Shown here piece by piece: positions 1 through 8,779 of a stretch of DNA of 64,000 nt (position 1 is its first letter; each line of letters opens with the position of its first letter). The translations under genes and the position numbers were made by a program. The notes under the pieces are model-generated. The model worked only from the letters and a program-made list of their open reading frames with translations, made no database searches and was not told the DNA's origin. Origin of the DNA: Actinomadura rubteroloni (GTDB lineage Bacteria; Actinomycetota; Actinomycetes; Streptosporangiales; Streptosporangiaceae); NCBI RefSeq assembly GCF_002911665.1, contig NZ_MTBP01000001.1:248001-312000 (forward strand). The letters are read 5' to 3'.

Positions 1-1
1 C

Positions 2-1951
2 TACTGGAACACGTGCCACGAAGAGTTCACGGGACGTCCGAGTCCGGGCGGCGACCCCACCCGGATCCACACGACATGGGGCTCGAACTGCCTGTCCTCG
101 ACGCAGAGCGAGCACGGCACCGCGATCTCCGGGATCATCGGCGCCCGGGACGACAACAACGCGGGCATCGCGGGCATCGCGCCGCACGCCAAGCTGCTGC
201 TCTCCGGCACCGGCGCCGACATCGTCGACACCATCGACGCGCTCGGCGCGGGTGACGTCATCGCCGCGCCCCTCGCCTGGGTCGTCGACGGCAAGGAATA
301 CCCGTTCGAGTGGGAAGGGTCGGTCTACGACGCGATCGTCCAGGCGACCGCGCGGGGCACCACGTTCATCGAGGCCGGCGGGAACAAGGGCACCAACCTG
401 GACGACCCGGCCGACGCCAACGCCGTGACGATCATGAGCCGCCCCGACTCGGGCGCGATCATCGCGGGCGCGGGCGCTCCGCCGAGCCCCGGCGGTTCCA
501 ACTGCCTCGGCTCCAGCCCGCCCGCCGAGCGGACGGCGATCAACCTCGCGGGCTGGTGGGCGTCCAGCTACGGCTCGCGGGTGGACCTCCAGGCGTACGG
601 CTCGTGCGTCGCAACGCTCGGCGTCACCGGCTACCAGGACCTCACGCCGTCCGAGACCGACCCCAACAAGATGTACCGGGGCACGTTCAACGGCACGTCC
701 AGCGCCACCGGCATCCTCGGCGGCGTCGTCGCGACGGTCCAGGGCGTGGCGAAGAAGTACGGCACGCCGCTGACGCCGCAGCAGGTCCGGCAGCTCCTCA
801 AGCAGACCGGCACGCCGCAGCCCGCCGGCGACACCCGGCACATCGGTCCGCAGCCGAACCTCCGCGCCGCCGTGGCCGCCCTGCGCGGCGGTGTGTCCGC
901 CGGCGGCGACCACACGCTGGACGTCAAGAACGACGGCACGGTGTGGGCGTGGGGCTCCAACGCGTCCGGTCAGCTCGGCGACGGGACGACGACCAACCGG
1001 ACGACGCCCGTCCAGGTGTCCGGGCTGACGAACATTGCGCGGACGATCGGTTCGATCGACGCGGGCGGCAACCATTCGCTCGCGGTCAAGAGCGACGGGA
1101 CGGTCGTGGCGTGGGGGTCCAACGCGTCCGGGCAGCTCGGCGACGGGACCACCACCAACCGCACCGCGCCGGTCGCGGTCAGCGGGCTCACCAACGTGCG
1201 CGCGGTGTCGGCGGGCGACAACTTCTCGCTGGCGCTGAAGAACGACGGGACCGTCTGGGCGTGGGGCAACAACGCCAACGCGCAGCTCGGCGACGGGACG
1301 ACGACGAACCGGACGACGCCGGTCCAGGTGTCCGGGCTGACGTCCGTGGCGTCCATCGGGACGGGCCAGTACCACGGCCTCGCCGTCCGCACGGACGGGA
1401 CCGTCCGTGCGTGGGGCGACAACGGGTACGGCCAGCTCGGCGACGGCACCACCACCGACCGGCCGACGCCGGTCACCGTCAGCGGGCTCAGCGGCGTCTC
1501 GACGTGGCCCGGCGCGGTCGCGGGCGGCCTCGGCCACTCGCTGGCCCTGCTGGCCGACGGCTCCGTGAAGGCGTGGGGCCTCAACGCCAGCGGCGAGATC
1601 GGGGACGGAACCACCACCAACCGGACCACTCCGGTCGCCGTCAGCGGGCTCAGCGACATCACGAGCCTCAGCGCGGGCGCCTTCCACAGCGTCGCAGTGC
1701 GGGCCAACGGCGCCGCCATGGCGTGGGGCTCCAACCTCAACGGCTCGCTCGGGGACGGCACCACCACGACCCGGACGACCCCGGTGACCGTCACGGGCCT
1801 CGGCAGCCTCTCGGGCATCGCGGCCGGGAACCTGCACACGGTCGCGGTCCGTCCCGCCGGGGCGGTCTACGGCTGGGGCGACAACAACAACGGTGAACTC
1901 GGCGACGGGACCACCACCGATCGATACACCGCGGTAGCGATCCTGCCGTGA
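2..1951 (+). CDS. Subtilase (S8) fused to an RCC1 beta-propeller, 5' end outside window
   Basis: The open frame enters from the left edge and ends at TGA 1949-1951, giving 649 visible residues. The first ~270 residues are a subtilisin-like protease domain: the His motif EHGTAISGII (His about residue 38), the oxyanion Asn in FIEAGGNKG, and the Ser motif GTSSATG (Ser about 233). The catalytic Asp motif and any signal peptide would lie upstream of the window. Residues ~310-649 are seven RCC1 repeats of about 48 residues, each carrying an AWGxN...LGDGTTT core; seven repeats would close a propeller. Family knowledge: such proteins are usually secreted, with the propeller acting as a binding module. 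Substrate unknown. Confident on domains, not on role. Confidence 0.85.
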   Translation, partial: YWNTCHEEFTGRPSPGGDPTRIHTTWGSNCLSSTQSEHGTAISGIIGARDDNNAGIAGIAPHAKLLLSGTGADIVDTIDALGAGDVIAAPLAWVVDGKEYPFEWEGSVYDAIVQATARGTTFIEAGGNKGTNLDDPADANAVTIMSRPDSGAIIAGAGAPPSPGGSNCLGSSPPAERTAINLAGWWASSYGSRVDLQAYGSCVATLGVTGYQDLTPSETDPNKMYRGTFNGTSSATGILGGVVATVQGVAKKYGTPLTPQQVRQLLKQTGTPQPAGDTRHIGPQPNLRAAVAALRGGVSAGGDHTLDVKNDGTVWAWGSNASGQLGDGTTTNRTTPVQVSGLTNIARTIGSIDAGGNHSLAVKSDGTVVAWGSNASGQLGDGTTTNRTAPVAVSGLTNVRAVSAGDNFSLALKNDGTVWAWGNNANAQLGDGTTTNRTTPVQVSGLTSVASIGTGQYHGLAVRTDGTVRAWGDNGYGQLGDGTTTDRPTPVTVSGLSGVSTWPGAVAGGLGHSLALLADGSVKAWGLNASGEIGDGTTTNRTTPVAVSGLSDITSLSAGAFHSVAVRANGAAMAWGSNLNGSLGDGTTTTRTTPVTVTGLGSLSGIAAGNLHTVAVRPAGAVYGWGDNNNGELGDGTTTDRYTAVAILP

Positions 1952-1957
1952 TGCGCG

Positions 1958-1988
1958 GCGCCTCCCGGGGCTTCGGCCCCGGGGGCGT
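1958..1988. terminator. TTCG-loop hairpin between convergent genes
   Basis: A GC-rich stem of about 12 bp (one G-U pair) closes on a TTCG tetraloop at 1971-1974. It sits directly after the subtilase stop and reaches the stop codon of the convergent methyltransferase, so it could serve both strands. It has no T tract, as is common in high-GC actinomycetes. Confidence 0.6.
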
Positions 1989-3451
1989 CAGGCGGGAATG
2001 AGGAAGCCGTCCGCGATCAGTTCGGGCAGGACGGCGGCGGCGTGCGCGCGGACCTCGGCCGGGTCATGGGCCAGGAGTTGCGCGATGGCGTCGAGGAGCG
2101 GCTCCAGCGGGAGTGTGCCGTCGCAGACTCCCGCCAGGGCCGCTTCGACCGTTCCGACGCCCGCCGCGCGGCGCAGGCCGGACGTCTGGCGGAGCAGGAT
2201 CCGTTCGGGGTCCGGGGCGCCGGGCGGGCCTACTTGTTCCTGGATCACGCCGTCTGCGAGGCGGAGTTTTCCCCAGGCTGTGGAAAACTCCGGGGCTTCG
2301 GCCAAGGCGTTGAGAACGTCGTCCACATAGGCGCCCACGGGTTCCTGGACGGCGTGGCGCAGGTCCTCCACCCGTACGACCGGACGGCCTTCGTCCCGGC
2401 GCCGCAACGTGATCCAGCCGAAGCCGACGCCGTTGACCTTCTGCCGCTCGAAGTCGTCGAGCCATGCTTCGTAGCGTTCGGCGTAGGCGTCGGTCTCGGC
2501 CGCGTCGCGCAGCCAGAGTTCGGCGTACTCGGCCGGGTCCTGCACGTCGCGCTGCACGATCCACGCGTCGCAGCCGGACGCCTCGGCCCAGCCGCCCACG
2601 CGCTCCGCCCAGCCCTCGCCCTCGACGTCCAGCCAGTTCGCGAGCAGGTGGCAGCGTCCGCCGTCGGTCAGGCGGTCGCGCGCGGACGCCACCAGGAGGC
2701 GGCAGAAGTCGTCGCCGGGGAGGCCCGACTCGCGGTACGTCCGGCGCGTCCCGCCCGGCGGCGCGACGACGAACGGCGGGTTCGACACGACGAGATCGAA
2801 GCGGCGGTCCGCCACGGGCTCGAAGAGGGAGCCTTGCAGGAGTTCGACGCCGTCCAGGCCCGACAGCTCGAAGCTCAGCGCGGCGAGGCGCAGCGCCCGC
2901 GGATGGACGTCCGTGGCGGTGATCCGGGCCGGACGGCGACCGATCGCGGGGTCGGCGAGATGCAGCGCCTGCACGCCGCAGCCCGTCCCGAGATCGAGCA
3001 CGTTTTCCACAGGGCTGTGGACAACCAGCCGCGCCAGCGAGGCCGACGCGCCGCCCGCGCCCACGACGTGGTCGGGGCCGACCGGGCGTCCCGAGCCCGG
3101 ACGCACCTTGAGGTCGGAGACCGTCCAGCCGACGTGACCGGCGCCCGTCACCGACTCCAGCGGCTCTACGTGCAGCAGCGGACGCAGCTCGCCGCCGTCG
3201 TCCTCGGCGAGGCCGGCGGCCACCAGATCGGCGTCCCGGGCGTGCCCGGACGGCACCGGGACCTGGAGCCAGAACAGCCGTACGAAACGCTCCAGATCGG
3301 TACCGCCGGACGTGCCGCGCAGCGCGGGAACGATCACGTCGCGGGCCAGCGCGCCGCCCGCCACCGGGCCGAGCAGCGCCCGCACCCCCGCGACGGTGTA
3401 GTCGGCGTCGAGAAAGGCCGCGCGGACGCGGCCGAGCACGGAATCGGGCAT
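1988..3451 (-). CDS. SAM-dependent methyltransferase, N5-glutamine/small-MTase type
   Basis: 487 residues from ATG 3449-3451. The SAM-binding motif LDLGTGCGVQALHLADP lies near residues 152-168 and the catalytic motif SNPPF near 223-227, as in HemK/RsmC-type enzymes that methylate a glutamine amide or a nucleobase amino group. About 145 residues precede the Rossmann core and about 230 follow it. Long versions with these extensions are common in actinobacteria, but their substrate is not established. It ends against the subtilase terminator. The next gene upstream on the same strand (the amidase) stops 28 bp before this start, so the two may be co-transcribed. Family call is firm; substrate is open. 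Confidence 0.8.
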   Translation of the reverse strand: MPDSVLGRVRAAFLDADYTVAGVRALLGPVAGGALARDVIVPALRGTSGGTDLERFVRLFWLQVPVPSGHARDADLVAAGLAEDDGGELRPLLHVEPLESVTGAGHVGWTVSDLKVRPGSGRPVGPDHVVGAGGASASLARLVVHSPVENVLDLGTGCGVQALHLADPAIGRRPARITATDVHPRALRLAALSFELSGLDGVELLQGSLFEPVADRRFDLVVSNPPFVVAPPGGTRRTYRESGLPGDDFCRLLVASARDRLTDGGRCHLLANWLDVEGEGWAERVGGWAEASGCDAWIVQRDVQDPAEYAELWLRDAAETDAYAERYEAWLDDFERQKVNGVGFGWITLRRRDEGRPVVRVEDLRHAVQEPVGAYVDDVLNALAEAPEFSTAWGKLRLADGVIQEQVGPPGAPDPERILLRQTSGLRRAAGVGTVEAALAGVCDGTLPLEPLLDAIAQLLAHDPAEVRAHAAAVLPELIADGFLIPA

Positions 3452-3479
3452 CCGCCCATCCTGCCGGACGGGCCCGCGG

Positions 3480-4325
3480 TCAGCGCAGGTAGTTCTCGAA
3501 CCCCCGGGCGAGGGATTCGGCCATCCGCTGCCGGAAATTCGGGTCGGTCATCTTGGCGGCGTCCCCCGCGTTGCGCATGTTGCCGCACTCGATGAACACC
3601 TTCGGCACCTTCGACAGGTTCAGCCCGCCGAGGTCCGACCGCTTGTCGATGCCCTGCTCGCCGATGTAGCTCGCGTACGGGATGCCGGTGCCGCCGTGAT
3701 AGGCGGCGCGCAGCGCGAGCGCCAGCTTCGCCGACGGCGCCACGATCGCGGTGTTGAACCCGGCGACCGGCGCGGGCTCGATGATGTGGAACCCGTGCCC
3801 GGACGCGGGCGCCCCGTCCCCGTGGATGGAGATCGCCGCGTCGGCGTGCGCGCGGTTCCCGACGGCGGCGCGCTCATTGATGCACGGCCCGACGCCCGAG
3901 TCGTCCTGCCGGGTCATCTTCACGGTCGCGCCCTGGGCGCGCAGCAGGTCGCGCAGGCGCTTGGACACGTCCAGCGTGAACGTCGACTCGTTGTAGCCGC
4001 CGTTGGTGGCCGTGCCGGTGGTGTCGCACTCCTTGTGGCCGTTGCCGACGTCCACCTGGCGGTTGATCTCGGCGGGATGGGCCGCGTTCCCGCCGTTGTG
4101 GCCCGGGTCGATCACGACGACCTTCCCCGCCAGCGGACGCGACGACGGGGCGCTCCGCGACGCGCTCGGCGAACCGGGCGTCCCGGACGGCGTCATGCCC
4201 GGCGCGGTCGCGGTCGGCGGGGACGCGCTCGCGCCGCCGTCGCCGTCACCGCCCCCGCAGCCGGCCAGCCCGGTCAGGCAGAGCGCCAGTCCGGCCGCGA
4301 TGGTGCCGCCTCGGTGGAATCGCAC
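3480..4325 (-). CDS. N-acetylmuramoyl-L-alanine amidase, lipoprotein
   Basis: Amidase_3-type cell-wall hydrolase, 281 residues. It cleaves the bond between MurNAc and L-Ala in peptidoglycan and would act outside the membrane. The start chosen is GTG 4323-4325, with GGGAGA a few bases upstream; a TTG seven codons earlier lacks a comparable site. From this start the N-terminus is a short basic stretch, a hydrophobic run and the lipobox LAGC, followed by a Ser/Pro/Ala linker. Zinc-site motifs are VVIDPGHNGG (His), NERAAVGN, ISIHGDGA (His) and VFIECGNMRN (Glu). Confident in family and lipidation; the physiological role (division, sporulation or recycling) cannot be told. Confidence 0.85.
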   Translation of the reverse strand: MRFHRGGTIAAGLALCLTGLAGCGGGDGDGGASASPPTATAPGMTPSGTPGSPSASRSAPSSRPLAGKVVVIDPGHNGGNAAHPAEINRQVDVGNGHKECDTTGTATNGGYNESTFTLDVSKRLRDLLRAQGATVKMTRQDDSGVGPCINERAAVGNRAHADAAISIHGDGAPASGHGFHIIEPAPVAGFNTAIVAPSAKLALALRAAYHGGTGIPYASYIGEQGIDKRSDLGGLNLSKVPKVFIECGNMRNAGDAAKMTDPNFRQRMAESLARGFENYLR

Positions 4326-4405
4326 AGACCGTCTCCCGTGATGCAATCGTTACGGACCCTCACAGTCTCCACACGCGCGGCATTCCGTCAAACGCGACGA
4401 CGAAA

Positions 4406-4433
4406 GCGGAGGGGCCCGGCGCGGCCCCTCCGC
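4406..4433 (-). terminator. Intrinsic terminator of the small gene at 4434-4664
   Basis: A perfect 11-bp stem (4406-4416 with 4423-4433) and 6-base loop lies immediately after the stop codon of the minus-strand gene. On the minus strand it is followed by TTTCG. A standard intrinsic terminator shape. Confidence 0.75.
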
Positions 4434-4664
4434 TCAGTTCACCGCCTCCGCGCGGCACAGCAGCTCCGCCAGCGCCCGCGCCTCCTCGGCGTCCAGGCCG
4501 AGCACGACGCGGGGCCGCCCCCACGGATGGTCGATCGAGTGCGCCACATAGCTCGCCACGGCCTCCTCGCCGTCCAGCCCGCGCGCGTGCCGCCACTCCG
4601 ACCAGGCCCGCTCCAGCTCGCTCGCCGCGCTGCGCGCGTGCGACGCCAATTCGGGATCACGCAC
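4434..4664 (-). CDS. Small conserved-type hypothetical protein
   Basis: 76 residues from GTG 4662-4664 with a G-rich ribosome binding site about 8 bases upstream. The protein is predicted mostly helical and acidic (for example LDAEEARALAELLC), with no signal peptide, membrane segment or recognised motif. It is a monocistronic unit with its own terminator right after the stop, which supports it as a real gene. Function not recognised. Confidence 0.55.
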   Translation of the reverse strand: MRDPELASHARSAASELERAWSEWRHARGLDGEEAVASYVAHSIDHPWGRPRVVLGLDAEEARALAELLCRAEAVN

Positions 4665-4853
4665 GACCGAACCCCCCCGGTGACCCGTCCACCCTGTGTC
4701 CTCAGCGCGGCGGACCGCCGCGACACAGACCCATTAACCACCCGAACGCGGTGACGCGCCGGGCGAAAGCGACAGGCAAAACCCGGGCTTGGCGCGGCCC
4801 TTACCCGGCGAATACTCCGGCGAGCGGCGATCGACCTTCCCTCGACCCGCGCG

Positions 4854-5954
4854 TCACGCCGGGACCGGTCCCGTCGTCGCCCGGACGACCAGATGCGGCA
4901 CGACGAGGTTCTGCCGGGCCGGACGCGACGGGTCGCCGATCCGGGCCGTCAGCAGCTCGGCCGCGACCCGTCCCATGTCCCGCCTCGGCTGATCCACACT
5001 GGTCAGTGAAATGTGGCGGATGGCTGCCAGATGTGTGTTGTCGTAGCCGACGATCGAGACGTCGCGGGGCACGCCGAGGCCCAGCTCGTCGGCCGCCGAC
5101 AGCGCGCCCGTCGCCACCAGGTCGTTCGGCGCGAAGATCGCCGTCGGACGGGTCGCCGGATCGCCGCCGAGCAGCGCCAGCGCCGCCCGGTAGCCGCCGT
5201 CCTCGGTGAAGTCGCCCGGGACCACGCGGATCAGCTCGTCCAGGCCGTGCCGCCGCATCGCCTTCTCGTACCCGCTGCGCCGGTACCGCGCGGTCGTGGA
5301 CCGGACGCCCTCGATGTGCGCGATCCGCCGGTGCCCGAGCTCCACCAGGTGGTCCACCGCGAGCGCGGCGCCCAGTTCGTCGTCGTCGACCACGATGTCC
5401 ACCCCGTGGACGTCGCGCTCGCCGACCACGACCACCGGGACGCTCGCCGCCGCGTCGCTCAGCGAGTCCGGGACGACGCTGAGCAGCACCAGGCCGTCCA
5501 CGCGCATCTCCAGGAACGCCTCGACGGCCTCGGCCTCGAACAGCGGGTCCCACCGGCCGCTGCCGACGAGCATCCGCAGCCCGTCGCCGTGCAGGCTCTC
5601 CTGAAGGCCGTCCAGGAACTCGGCGAAGAACGGGTTGTGCAGGTCGGCGACGATCGCGCCGATCAGCCGCGTCCGGCCCTCCACCAGGCTCCGCGCGACC
5701 GCGTTCGGCCGGTAACCCAGCTCCCGCGCCGCCTGGAGCACCGCCTCGCGGCGCCGCTCGCTGACGTGCGGGGACCCGCGCATGACCAGCGACACCAGGG
5801 ACTTCGACACGCCCGCGCGCTCGGCGACGTTGCGGATCGTCGGCTTCGGCGCCGGACCGGGTCTGCCCTCCGGGGAGCGGGGCGCGGGCACGACGACGTC
5901 CCCCGCCTGGGACGTTCCCTTGCGCGTGGAACTTCCTTCACCAGCAACTGACAT
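4854..5954 (-). CDS. LacI-family transcriptional regulator
   Basis: 366 residues from ATG 5952-5954, with GGAG 4 bases upstream. After a ~35-residue charged N-terminal extension comes the LacI helix-turn-helix and hinge helix (NVAERAGVSKSLVSLVMRG, then GYRPNAVARSLVEGRT). A periplasmic-binding-protein-like effector domain follows, with LIGAIVADLHNPFF and ATRPTAIFAPNDLVATG. Such proteins usually repress sugar-uptake or catabolic genes. No transporter or glycosidase is adjacent here, so the regulon is not evident. It reads divergently from a small possible gene and a TetR gene. Confidence 0.9.
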   Translation of the reverse strand: MSVAGEGSSTRKGTSQAGDVVVPAPRSPEGRPGPAPKPTIRNVAERAGVSKSLVSLVMRGSPHVSERRREAVLQAARELGYRPNAVARSLVEGRTRLIGAIVADLHNPFFAEFLDGLQESLHGDGLRMLVGSGRWDPLFEAEAVEAFLEMRVDGLVLLSVVPDSLSDAAASVPVVVVGERDVHGVDIVVDDDELGAALAVDHLVELGHRRIAHIEGVRSTTARYRRSGYEKAMRRHGLDELIRVVPGDFTEDGGYRAALALLGGDPATRPTAIFAPNDLVATGALSAADELGLGVPRDVSIVGYDNTHLAAIRHISLTSVDQPRRDMGRVAAELLTARIGDPSRPARQNLVVPHLVVRATTGPVPA

Positions 5955-6268
5955 GGCACTCCGTCCGGGGAGCCTGCAGGACCTGCCGCGACGGCGCTCC
6001 GGGCCCGCGGGGGCGGGGTCGGCGCACCTTCCTCACTCGGGAGGAGTAGCCATGATGCCCGCCCGCGCTCCCAAATGGTCGCAACTGGGAGTAACGGGCG
6101 GTCGTCAATACCGATTCAGGTCGGTGGTGTCCTGGATCACAATGGATCGGACTTAAGGGGCACGCTGGGCGGACGTCCGGAACGGCGTGCGCCAGGTCGG
6201 CCGGAACACGTCAACGCTCTGCGGGATCGCGCGTCGATCCGTCATGCTGCCTCGGATACGCTGCCGGG
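5955..6268. other. Intergenic region between LacI and TetR genes
   Basis: 314 bp holding the promoter side of the LacI gene and the upstream side of the TetR gene. I see one short reading frame with a good ribosome binding site (6052-6156, listed separately) and no convincing long palindrome. A GGATC-N5-GGATC direct repeat at about 6134-6150 is noted without assigning a function. Confidence 0.3.
6052..6156 (+). CDS. Possible small protein, 34 aa
   Basis: An ATG at 6052 is preceded by GGGAGGAG about 6 bases upstream, one of the stronger ribosome binding sites in the window. The frame runs 34 codons to TAA. The peptide is basic and has no recognised motif. It could be a leader peptide or chance. 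Support is only the ribosome binding site and the position upstream of the TetR gene. Confidence 0.25.
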   Translation: MMPARAPKWSQLGVTGGRQYRFRSVVSWITMDRT

Positions 6269-6994
6269 GTGGGAGATCGCGCGACGGCTGGCAGCAGGAC
6301 GAGAAGCGGCTCGAGCGTGTCCGGACGCGCCCCCCGGGGCCGGCGCCGGCTCAGCGTGGACGAGCGGCGCGACGAGCTGATCGCCGCCGCGCTCCAACTG
6401 TTCAGCTCGCGCTCCCCCGACGAAATCTCGATCGACGACGTCGCCGCCACGGCCGGGGCGTCCCGCGCGCTCGTCTACCACTACTTCGGCGGCAAGCAGG
6501 AGCTGTACATCGCGGCGCTCGGCAGCGCGGCGCGGCAGCTCTCCGAACTGCTCGAACCGCCCACCGAGGGCAGCCCGCTCGACCGGCTGCGGCTGTCGCT
6601 CGAACGCTACTTCGACTTCGTGGAACGCCACGCCGCCGGGTTCACCGCGCTGCTGCGCGGCGGGCCGGCCAACCGGTCCGGCGAGATCGGGGAGATCGTG
6701 GACGGCATCCGCAAGCTGCTGCTCCGCCGCATCCTGCACGCGCTGGACATCGAGAGCGCGCCGCCCATCCTGCGCATCACGCTGCGGTCGTGGCTGGCGT
6801 CGGTGGAGACGGCCGGGCTGGACTGGCTGGAGAACCGCGACATCGACCGCGCGCAGCTCGAACACGTCCTGGTGGACCAGTGCGTCGTCATGCTGGACGT
6901 CGCCGGGTACCACGAACCGGCCGTCGCGGCGCTGTTCCACCGGCTCGCCCGCGAAGAGGAGATCGCCGGGGGCGCGGAGCCCGCGCCCGCCTGA
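6269..6994 (+). CDS. TetR-family transcriptional regulator
   Basis: Up to 241 residues. The helix-turn-helix is at about 35-75, with ISIDDVAATAGASRALVYHY followed by FGGKQELY, the standard TetR recognition region. The rest is the helical ligand/dimer domain. The GTG start at 6269 has no clear ribosome binding site but lies shortly after the -10-like GGATACGCT, so it could be leaderless. A GTG at 6318 is an alternative that would remove a disordered basic N-terminus. It has no partner gene on the same strand; the ligand cannot be guessed. Confidence 0.85.
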   Translation: MGDRATAGSRTRSGSSVSGRAPRGRRRLSVDERRDELIAAALQLFSSRSPDEISIDDVAATAGASRALVYHYFGGKQELYIAALGSAARQLSELLEPPTEGSPLDRLRLSLERYFDFVERHAAGFTALLRGGPANRSGEIGEIVDGIRKLLLRRILHALDIESAPPILRITLRSWLASVETAGLDWLENRDIDRAQLEHVLVDQCVVMLDVAGYHEPAVAALFHRLAREEEIAGGAEPAPA

Positions 6995-7253
6995 TCCCCT
7001 GCGGGTCCTGATCCGTGTCCGGGAACGCGGAAATCCCGTTCGCACGCCGGGACCGTCCGTCCCGGGGGACGGGACGGCCGTGCGCCGCCGCGAACGGGAC
7101 CGCGCACCAGGGGGCGGGATCCGGGACCACGATTCTCGGACGATCGTGGTCCCGGACCGCCGTTCGACGGCCGATCACCCCTGCTCCCGTCCGCACTCCG
7201 CGACACGGGACGGCGCGACGGCCTGCGACCACCCCCCGATGGTCTCTCGCGCG

Positions 7254-7457
7254 CTACTCCGAACGCTGCTGCGGGATGCCCGCCAGCAGCGCCCGGACCT
7301 CGGCCTCGCGGTAGCGCCGGTGTCCCCCCAGCGTGCGAATGGACGTGAGCTTGCCGGCCTTCGCCCACCGCGTGACGGTCTTGGGGTCGACGCGGAACAT
7401 CGTCGCCACCTCGGCGGGCGTCAGCAGGGGCTCGGCCTCTGGCGTACGTGCTGACAT
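7254..7457 (-). CDS. bldC: BldC, MerR-like developmental DNA-binding protein
   Basis: 67 residues, essentially the canonical actinomycete BldC: LLTPAEVATMFRVDPKTVTR, then WAKAGKLTSIRTLGGHRRYR and the C-terminal LLAGIPQQRSE. The start is ATG 7455-7457, with AAGGAGAGG about 9 bases upstream; the open frame extends 21 codons further, but that extension is not part of the family. BldC is a winged helix-turn-helix protein that binds DNA cooperatively and controls entry into development in Streptomyces. As in Streptomyces, the neighbours are a hypothetical gene and valine dehydrogenase. Confidence 0.95.
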   Translation of the reverse strand: MSARTPEAEPLLTPAEVATMFRVDPKTVTRWAKAGKLTSIRTLGGHRRYREAEVRALLAGIPQQRSE

Positions 7458-7812
7458 GTGTGCGGCCTCTCCTTCGTGGACCGATGACAGCGATCCTGCG
7501 ATTGATCCTCGCGCGGTCACTGATGTCCCCTATGGCCCGAAAGAGCCACTATGACATCACAACGTGTAACCTTGCCACCACTCACCGCAACAAGCAAGTA
7601 CCTGACGGCAGGGAACATCCCCGCTCTCGCGGGAGTCCTCCACCGTCGTCGCCGCCGGATCCGTGGCCACTGGGTCACGCTGAGTGATTCTAGTGACACG
7701 TATAGTCGTATCGCGCAGGGATTCGGGAAATTTGTTCAGTCTGCCCTAGCGACAGGGCCTCCCACCTGCGCCGATCCCCTACGAAAAGGTTGACCGGCGG
7801 TCGCAGAGCGTG
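7458..7812. promoter_or_regulatory. bldC upstream region
   Basis: 355 bp without a convincing gene, clearly less GC-rich than its surroundings (for example around 7540-7600 and 7680-7740). It should hold the bldC promoter on the minus strand and the 3' end of the next upstream minus-strand gene. I could not fix a single -35/-10 pair. Short reading frames exist on both strands but have no ribosome binding site. Confidence 0.4.
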
Positions 7813-8679
7813 TCAGTTCGCCGACTCCAGCGCCCGCACCCGGCGCCACCGCGCCCGCAGCCGCTCGCCCGCCGCGACCGCCAGTTCGTGCTCGCCCCGG
7901 CGTGACGCCGTCAGCGCCACCGCCATCTCCACGACGGACATGTCGGTTTCGAGCGCGTGCTCGTCCAGCAGATGGACGAGCCCTCCGTAGTCGAGTTCGA
8001 CCAGCGAACCGGGGTGGAAGCCCGTCAGCCACCGGTCCAAAGCCGTCAGCTCGGCGGTGTCGACCGGCAGGACGCCCTCGTCCGCCGTCGCCACCACCGG
8101 CAGCGCCTCGGCGATCCGGCGGCGTCCCTCGGTCAGCGACGCCGTGTAGAGCAGCGCCCGCGCCACCGTCGACACATCCGCCGCGCTCTCGCCGTCCGGC
8201 GGCAGCTCCCGGCACCGCTCCTCGCCCCGGAACGGCACCAGCCACGCCGCCGGGACGTGCCAGGTGCTCGACAGGATGTGCGGATCCAGCGACCGGCCCG
8301 CCCGGCGCCACCGCTCCAGGCCCGTCCCCGCCGCGTCCGCCACGACCGGCGGCAGCGCGGCGTCCGCCAGGGCGGCGGTCGCGCCGTCGCGGAACCGCTC
8401 GAACGCCAGCCAGCAGCGCAGCCGCGTCCCCCACGGCGCCACGTAGTACAGGTCCCCGGCGCGGCGGACGTAGGCGTCGCGGCTCTCCCGCTCGGGCGCC
8501 GCGCGGCGCTCCACCAGCCGCGCCAGCGCCTCCCGCTGCTCGGCCTCCAGCGCCCCGGCGCGGCGCGGACGCCGGCGGGACTCGGCATAGGCCGTCCAGA
8601 CCGTCCGCTCCGGCTCCGGGAACGCGGTCACCGGCTCGTAAACCCGAAGGTAGGCGGCGTACGGAAGCACACCCCGCAT
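7813..8679 (-). CDS. Conserved hypothetical protein between bldC and vdh
   Basis: 288 residues, rich in Arg, Ala and Trp, with no signal peptide or membrane segment. The first half is charged and helical; a more ordered stretch includes [16 protein letters not shown] and ends with a Glu/Arg-rich helix. No catalytic motif was recognised. Its position between bldC and a divergent valine dehydrogenase is a known actinomycete arrangement, so the gene is real even though its function is unknown. Confidence 0.7.
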   Translation of the reverse strand: MRGVLPYAAYLRVYEPVTAFPEPERTVWTAYAESRRRPRRAGALEAEQREALARLVERRAAPERESRDAYVRRAGDLYYVAPWGTRLRCWLAFERFRDGATAALADAALPPVVADAAGTGLERWRRAGRSLDPHILSSTWHVPAAWLVPFRGEERCRELPPDGESAADVSTVARALLYTASLTEGRRRIAEALPVVATADEGVLPVDTAELTALDRWLTGFHPGSLVELDYGGLVHLLDEHALETDMSVVEMAVALTASRRGEHELAVAAGERLRARWRRVRALESAN

Positions 8680-8779
8680 CGTGGCACGAGGCGGCCCCCG
8701 CGCGCCCGCACCCTCGCGCCGTGTCCCGCGTCACGGCGGCCTTACCCTTGAGCCCAAGGACAGAGAGGAGGGCACCACC

